64,000 bases of DNA from Streptomyces sp. TRM49041. GTDB taxonomy: Bacteria > Actinomycetota > Actinomycetes > Streptomycetales > Streptomycetaceae. Every line of letters starts with the position of its first letter. Position 1 is the first letter of the stretch. Position numbers and translations under genes: made by a program. Shown in pieces: positions 60,701 through 64,000 of this stretch. Below the pieces are notes generated by a model. The model was not told the origin of the DNA. It did no database searches and saw only the letters and a list, made by a program, of their open reading frames with translations. The stretch covers positions 62,001 through 126,000 of the forward strand of contig NZ_VSRY01000146.1 of the NCBI RefSeq assembly GCF_008271805.1. Reading direction: 5' to 3'.

Positions 60701-62200
60701 ATTCAAGGGAATCGTGTCAACCCGGATCCAGAGCGATGGAACGGAGGGTCCTGGTAGCAGCGGGGCGAGGAAGTCCCTCCACGGTGGATCCGCCTCCCGT
60801 ACACCCAGCACTTGCCCACTCCGCCCGCCTTGCCCACTCGTCGGACGGTCGTCCTCCGGCGGGGGAACTGTCGGTATCGACTCCGACACCACATACGCCA
60901 CGAGTCGCGGCCGGCCCTGCCCGTCGTTGGAGACGGCCACGTGCACGTCACTGACGTCGGGGTGGCGCGCGAGGAGCGCTTCCACCTCGCCCGGCTCCAC
61001 GCGGTGCCCGTCGATCTTCACCTGGCGATCGATACGGCCCAGGTACCACAGCTCGCCGTCGCGGTGACGGGCGAGGTCCCCGGTGCGGTACCACCGTCGG
61101 CCGTCACGTTCGATGAAGTGCTCGGCGGTCAGCTCGGGACGGTTCCGGTAGCCGTACGACAGGCAGTCCCCGCCCAGCAACAGCTCCCCCGCCTCGCCCG
61201 ACTCGTCGGCCCGCGGGTTGGTGTTGTCGGCGTCGGCGATGCGCACCGAGACGTGGGGGAGTGGTTGGCCGATCGGCGGCAGGTCGGGCCACTGTGACGC
61301 GTTCTGGCCAAGCGTGTGGCTGGTGACGACGTGGGTCTCCGTAGGCCCGTAGTGGTTGTGCAGCCGAGCGCTCCCGAGGTGGGCGAACCATGCGCGGATC
61401 TCGGGCGTGATACGAAGCTGTGAACCGGCCACGAAGACGTGCTGGAGCGCGGTGAGCCTTGGTCCGCTCCGGCCGCGATTCGCCACCGCCTGCAGGATGG
61501 CCGTGGGGAGGAACACGCGGGTGATGCCGACGACGGCGAGATGGTCGAGCAGGCGGGCGGGGTCCCGCCGCACGTCGTCGGGGACGATGTGCAGCGTGCC
61601 GCCGAGGGCCAGGCTGGTGAGGATCTCCTGCCAGGCGACATCGAACGTGGCGGCCGCGAACTGCGCTGTGTGCGGGGCGGTGGAGCTGCCCTCGGTGCGG
61701 ACATGCCAATCCACGAGACCCGACAGGGGCCCGCGTCCCATCGCCACGCCCTTGGGCTCTCCGGTCGATCCGGTGGTGTGGAGTACATACGCCAGCTCGT
61801 CCGCGCGGTCGTTGGACCGGTGGCCCGCGGCGGGGAGCGGGGTGACGTCGAACTCCAGGGCACCGCCGTCGGCCGGCTCCGCTTCGCGGATCGCATAGCG
61901 CGCACCGGTGTTCGCGAGGATCGTCTCGGTCCGCCGCGTCGGTTGGGTGCGGTCAACAGGGACGCACCCTCGCCCCGATCGCAGCACGGCGAGGCTCGCG
62001 ACCACCATGCCCACCGAGCGCGGCACGTCGATCACGACGGGCTCGTAGGATCCGGCGGTGTCCTGAATGGACCCGGCGAGGGCCGCGCTCAGCCCGCCGA
62101 GCTGACGGAACGTGAGTGCCCGCTTCGAGTCCCGCACGGCGACGACGTCCGGACACTGTTCGATTGTCTCCACGATCAGGTCCACAAAAGACATCGTCAT
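54707..62200 (-). CDS. Hybrid NRPS-PKS: A-PCP-KS-AT-KR-ACP-C, proline-type A domain
   Basis: 2,497 aa from ATG 62200. The A domain occupies residues 1-510 (A3 LHTTGSTGEPKG near 140). Its specificity code, read by eye, is D-V-Q-F-F-A-H-V-V against D-V-Q-F-I-A-H-V-V for proline. The PCP serine is in LGGSSLL (about 558). KS has the Cys in NAACATSLYAL (about 784), EAHGTATP and GNLGHLGWASG. AT has GHSMGQYVAACA (about 1220) and RAGH where HAFH or YASH is expected. KR has GGLTGFG (about 1697), LDD and YAAANAF (about 1837). ACP has LGLDSLSMI (about 1998). The terminal C domain has QHLEFDG (about 2183) with the catalytic second His. There is no TE, DH or ER. It loads proline, extends once, reduces the ketone, and the C domain passes the chain to an acceptor. 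Confidence 0.92.
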   Translation of the reverse strand: MTMSFVDLIVETIEQCPDVVAVRDSKRALTFRQLGGLSAALAGSIQDTAGSYEPVVIDVPRSVGMVVASLAVLRSGRGCVPVDRTQPTRRTETILANTGARYAIREAEPADGGALEFDVTPLPAAGHRSNDRADELAYVLHTTGSTGEPKGVAMGRGPLSGLVDWHVRTEGSSTAPHTAQFAAATFDVAWQEILTSLALGGTLHIVPDDVRRDPARLLDHLAVVGITRVFLPTAILQAVANRGRSGPRLTALQHVFVAGSQLRITPEIRAWFAHLGSARLHNHYGPTETHVVTSHTLGQNASQWPDLPPIGQPLPHVSVRIADADNTNPRADESGEAGELLLGGDCLSYGYRNRPELTAEHFIERDGRRWYRTGDLARHRDGELWYLGRIDRQVKIDGHRVEPGEVEALLARHPDVSDVHVAVSNDGQGRPRLVAYVVSESIPTVPPPEDDRPTSGQGGRSGQVLGVREADPPWRDFLAPLLPGPSVPSLWIRVDTIPLNAHGKVDAARLPDVARDRPSLSVTYSAPRTSSERLIAGIWETQLDVVGIGRDDNFFDLGGSSLLAAAVVGDISAALGIELPLVEAYAHPTVRTLAQHLDSRDLPVTAPVRRRVRRPTGDGADMPVAIVGLACRFPDASTPARFWSNLVTGRESITRHGDGPDERGRTRAAGILRDIELFDAGFFGMSGEQARQLDPQHRLFLECCAEALEDAACVPRPDLSVGVYGGSGPSTYLLNNLLPGQGVRSLTSSVEDFSLLMANDKEFMAGRASYALDLRGPSLNVNAACATSLYALHAATQALRSGTCDVALAGAASISVPQMFGYLYQESMPFSPDGHCRVFDRDCAGTVFGNGVGVIALKPLDAALAAGDDIYAVVRGSGISNDGAQKVGMTAPSVAGQERAIRMALDAAAIAPSTIRYVEAHGTATPVGDAIEIEALRRAYGPLPVGSCGIGSVKGNLGHLGWASGMAGLLKAVLMLRHGQVPPTLHFQQPNPELSLGNSPFTVVDRLSPLPTEDGVTRLGVSAFGIGGFNAHVILEQAPERTAREEEQRRWYVLPFSARSDAARGRVLEAWRDDALNSVAVPDTARTLGTGRRHHAWRTAAVVAADEAIADGLSRVGGDHAASPRPGTGSVVGLFAGHGVERRGTGQELYDTEPVFRTVLDSFDTVTKAELGTTVSSLLYSPDNRDLPIDDPVEVHALTFAVQFALFRLMESKGVRFDVLLGHSMGQYVAACAAGVFSAEEGMYVAIERGRAIQDTAADGTMMTVVADAATVMRLIEATDSQVDIAVVNSDRNTVVSGLAEDLDGFGAAAASAGLEVRSLGSLRAGHSRWMRPAADRLLHAFGRISLNPATRTVICNTTGDIAGDDIATPAYWARHLCETVQFGPGLARAGELGAGSFFELSGSSGLLSLAHTVLPDHPGPFVPVVRARHDASRSLAQALASAYEAGLDLDWDAVNGDGGRPAHLPTYPFERRHHWTGPSAVWSGDYGVEDAGRAPIHEVRWLPHPLPDSRPPLAAGQAVAVGPDGPWSATVRAALSAENDFSEGRDIVVLFEEDDLDSGVDPVEALRPCITRVLDVVRGAISDPVGDPPRLWLVTRGSQRVSADDRVAPLNRAVWGLGRVVALEQPQLRTVLVDLPAASAAADLDMLRSCLASGTAERELAIRQGTLLTARLAAAAPQDHPPAMLRADRTYLIVGGLTGFGLWTAQVLADSGARHLLLVGRRPPGERAEERIAELRAAGVSVETESVDVCDEDAVDGLFADRRATRPIGGIVHSAGILDDSLVDKASWTTVAPVLTAKVRGAWNLHRSALRHQAPLSFFAMYSSATAVHGNYGQAAYAAANAFLDGLAQLRSAIGLPGVSFNWGVLKNAGHVSDDAELMAALRQRGLGTVDAGVAEAVLRRHLCADTAEVLVLPNDWEVFLDAHDLNDASFYAELSATASPVRAPRPQTSLRAQLDGAPLTERTELLARAIAAMIERYIDLPTALGPDDPIADLGLDSLSMIQLRNTLQSALQMPLPPRLLLTHPTIAGITESLLARLDDLSTEESPEIRPALSLEQRRWLSLTRGAGYGLRVVPAIFHDRLDRAALRVALHTVVDRHELLRQYYPEANSITVLSADEVLPPEDDLFRDLSTMDEEDCAEAVAGELRQLREEIPDPVEHPSWRVRCLNLPDDRFMVAVAGQHLEFDGSGLSVFVGELRQVYREVRDGGAVPDLGRTVQYATYTRAQADYLADSIERERPYFAGLFAGVPGRTRLPGADQGGTTEAHPSLRYTPSEPLANMDDIRGVAKELEVTPFSVVLSTYAALMAEVVGAPAVCVSMIRSSRFDERYAGTIGPFTMPFPVPIHVQGWGARELVQQVDDTLATLSTHPQYPATDLLTTARAFTGLPLDTYFSDVGINFTSYRREEQTGTPRVDLVEVLGEVEHPLLRRYDFGSLRRIPGLHLVVAEQGPDLVVNYWYHAHRFAEATVATWADRHRALMASLLAADTRESINVAVD

Positions 62201-63531
62201 GCGCCTTTGACGGTCGGACCGTCGCTGCGGAAAAGGCGGAGCCGCTCCGCCGGGATGCTGGCCCGAAGCTCGGGGTCTGTGACGCCCATGCCTTCACTGG
62301 GGGCCAGGCACAGCACCCCGACCTTGCCGATGTGGACGTTTCGATGCACCCGGTGGACTGCTTCCGCCGACTCGGTCAACGGATGCACCTCGGAGAGAGC
62401 CGGCATGATCCGGCCCATTTGCACCAGTCGGTTCGCCTCGGCTGCCTCCTGGTAGTTGGCACCATGACTTCCGATAATCCGTTTCAGATTCATCCACAGG
62501 TGACGATTGTCGAACTCATGCACGTAGCCGTGGCTCGAACCGCAGGTGACGACTGTGCCGCCGCGACGAGCGAGGTAGACGGAGGCACCGAAGGTCGGCC
62601 GGCCCACGTGCTCGAAGACGCAGTGTGGGTCCTCGCCGAAGTGGTCCCGTATTCGGCTGCCCAGCCACCGCCAACCCTCAAGGGACGAGAGCCCGTCGGC
62701 ACCGGGCGCGTCGTAGCGGTTGATGACGAGGTCGCATCCGATCGACCGCGCAAGTTCCACCTTCGACGCGCTGCTGACGACGCCGACCACCTGGCAGCCG
62801 GCCGCCTTCGCCAACTGGGTCGCGTAAGCCCCCAGACCGCCGGTCGCACCCCACACCAGCACCAAGTCACCGATCTTGACCCGGGCACCGCGATCGCTGA
62901 TCAGCATCCGGTACGACGTCATCAGGCACAGGGTGTTGCAGGCCGCCTCTTCCCAGGTGAGGTGAGCGGGTTTGGGGAGCAGTTGAGTCGCCTTGACGAT
63001 CGCGTAGTGGGCGAGGCCGCCGAAATTCGTCTCGAATCCCCAGGCGCGCTGAGACGTGGAAAGCATCCCGTCCCATTGCGTGATCGGATCCTGTTCATCC
63101 GTATGCAGGGTGCCTACAACGACGTGATCGCCGACGCGCCAATGACGAACGGACGGCCCTACTCGAACGACGACTCCGGCCGCATCCGAACCCAGAACAT
63201 GCTGGTCGGTTGCATGGCGGGCGAAGTCGGGATTTCCTTTAGCAAGTTTATCAAGAAACCGGAATGTGGGGATCGGCCGAAACATAGCGGACCAGACGGT
63301 GTTGTAATTGATCGCCGACGCCATGACGGCGACCAACACCTCGTCGGCCGCGAGGTCCGGCAACGGAACCTCCTCCACGTGGAGCGACTTCCGGACGTCA
63401 ATGGCCGACTCGGCTTGACCTTCGAACATCCGCTGGTCGGATCTCCGAATCACAAGACCGGTGGTGGACGTCGGTGTCGGACACTGCTCGAGAATCTCCC
63501 TCGATGATTCTGCGAGCACCGCGTCAGTCAT
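62197..63531 (-). CDS. ccr: Crotonyl-CoA carboxylase/reductase
   Basis: 444 aa from ATG 63531; the end overlaps the NRPS-PKS start (ATGA). It has the CCR features: SAINYNTVWSAMFRPI at the N-terminal part, FETNFGG near the CO2 pocket, the NADPH motif LVWGATGGLGAYATQLAKAA, and TCGSSHGYVHEF and IIGSHGANYQEA late. This branch of medium-chain reductases carboxylates 2-enoyl-CoAs to alkylmalonyl-CoA extenders. It fits the RAGH-type AT of the neighbouring PKS and implies an ethylmalonyl- or larger extender unit. Confidence 0.88.
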   Translation of the reverse strand: MTDAVLAESSREILEQCPTPTSTTGLVIRRSDQRMFEGQAESAIDVRKSLHVEEVPLPDLAADEVLVAVMASAINYNTVWSAMFRPIPTFRFLDKLAKGNPDFARHATDQHVLGSDAAGVVVRVGPSVRHWRVGDHVVVGTLHTDEQDPITQWDGMLSTSQRAWGFETNFGGLAHYAIVKATQLLPKPAHLTWEEAACNTLCLMTSYRMLISDRGARVKIGDLVLVWGATGGLGAYATQLAKAAGCQVVGVVSSASKVELARSIGCDLVINRYDAPGADGLSSLEGWRWLGSRIRDHFGEDPHCVFEHVGRPTFGASVYLARRGGTVVTCGSSHGYVHEFDNRHLWMNLKRIIGSHGANYQEAAEANRLVQMGRIMPALSEVHPLTESAEAVHRVHRNVHIGKVGVLCLAPSEGMGVTDPELRASIPAERLRLFRSDGPTVKGA

Positions 63532-63570
63532 GTGGGCAGTCAGGGCACCCCTCCAATGGCGTGAACAAGA

Positions 63571-63626
63571 GCAGCCTTGGGCGGCAGGAATCCATCCTGC
63601 CGCTCCAAAGGTCCCCCTAAGGCTGC
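63571..63626. repeat. Nested hairpin in the leader of the biosynthetic operon
   Basis: Outer arms GCAGCCTT / AAGGCTGC (63571 and 63619) enclose an inner 9-bp hairpin GCGGCAGGA / TCCTGCCGC (63581 and 63595). It lies between the transposase fragment and the CCR start and may be a terminator for the transposase or an attenuator-like leader. Confidence 0.5.
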
Positions 63627-63756
63627 CCAAGAGTTTTGGGTTGGTCCATCTCCGCGATTCCCCGGCCGATGATGATCACGCTTGCAGGCCGCCGCGAACC
63701 AGTCAACATAATTTTCGGTCACGGCAGCTGCAGTTCGTGAGGCATTGGCTTGATCT

Positions 63757-64000
63757 TTAACCTCGCTGCTGTCTCAGGCGGACGTGTTCGGTGAGGGTTT
63801 CGGCTCGCTTCACGGTCTTCCCGGGTTCATGCCGTGGTGCTGGCCTGCGGTTTTTCGAGCCGGGTGGCCGACCGGGCCCGGGTCGGGAGGGTTTGGGCAC
63901 ACCCGCAGGACGGTGGGAGGCTGTCGCAGGACTCCTGCCTGGCGATCGCCAAGTCACCGATCGGGACCGCGCCCTGGTCAGGGACGCGGTTGCGCGGCTC
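63757..64000 (-). pseudogene. Transposase, C-terminal fragment at the window edge
   Basis: The minus strand reads PAGVPKPSRPGPGRPPGSKN, RRPAPRHEPGKTVKRAETLT and EHVRLRQQRG to a stop at 63757. This is the conserved C-terminal tail of a common actinomycete transposase family. The preceding residues in this frame do not look like the family, which suggests a frameshift near 63,920, and the rest lies outside the window. It borders the biosynthetic operon. Confidence 0.6.

Overview
The window reads as very high-GC actinomycete DNA, most likely Streptomyces. Evidence: GC-rich third positions, GTG and TTG starts, ATGA/GTGA-coupled operons, and families typical of the genus (DUF317, DUF4913, DUF2637/Spd-like, WhiB, a conservon, MAB_1171c with ImmA/IrrE, LAXTG surface protein). 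It has a plasmid-like or integrative-element left half and a chromosome-arm-like right half with regulators, P450s and a natural-product cluster. I found no rRNA, tRNA or CRISPR array.

Positions 1-13,208 hold a rightward series of tightly packed accessory genes. They are a partial DNA methyltransferase, a DUF4913 protein, a RelE-like protein, a secreted SH3 protein, three tandem small helical proteins of which two are clear paralogs, two winged-helix regulators coupled to an MFS exporter, an ATP-grasp ligase, a DUF317 protein and a SpaA-like LAXTG surface protein. Several start at TTG behind a GGAG.

Positions 13,935-16,904 are a small Tn7-like transposon relic. It has matching inverted ends, a 5-bp target duplication (TCGGC), a truncated TnsA-like endonuclease and a two-gene cargo: an MbtG/SidA-like flavoprotein monooxygenase and a 134-aa protein of unknown function.

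Positions 16,926-28,437 hold more DUF317-type genes. Then a long leftward operon runs from an HTH protein with replication-initiator features (frame-independent iterons lie inside its gene) through a WhiB-HTH fusion, a DUF2637 membrane protein, MobC and a relaxase to a lipoprotein. This looks like a replication and mobilisation module.

Positions 28,438-37,442 hold an XRE regulator, a HAD hydrolase, an ImmA/IrrE-type peptidase with its multi-pass membrane partner, a P-loop kinase, a lipoprotein and several decayed gene fragments. Positions 37,439-47,747 hold two APH-type phosphotransferases and a complete conservon (cvnA-D plus two P450s, one of CYP157 type lacking ExxR). An XRE regulator, a HAD hydrolase and a kinase stub follow.

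Positions 47,934-63,531 are the most interesting part. A leftward biosynthetic operon starts with a crotonyl-CoA carboxylase/reductase and a 2,497-aa NRPS-PKS (A-PCP-KS-AT-KR-ACP-C). It continues with a methyltransferase, two Fe(II) dioxygenases, a P450 and a serine hydrolase, and a stand-alone archaeal/eukaryal-type prolyl-tRNA synthetase follows. Read by eye, the A domain gives the specificity code D-V-Q-F-F-A-H-V-V, one residue from the proline code. A proline-activating enzyme beside a ProRS suggests a proline-mimic product that targets ProRS, with the ProRS as self-resistance. A transposase fragment closes the window.
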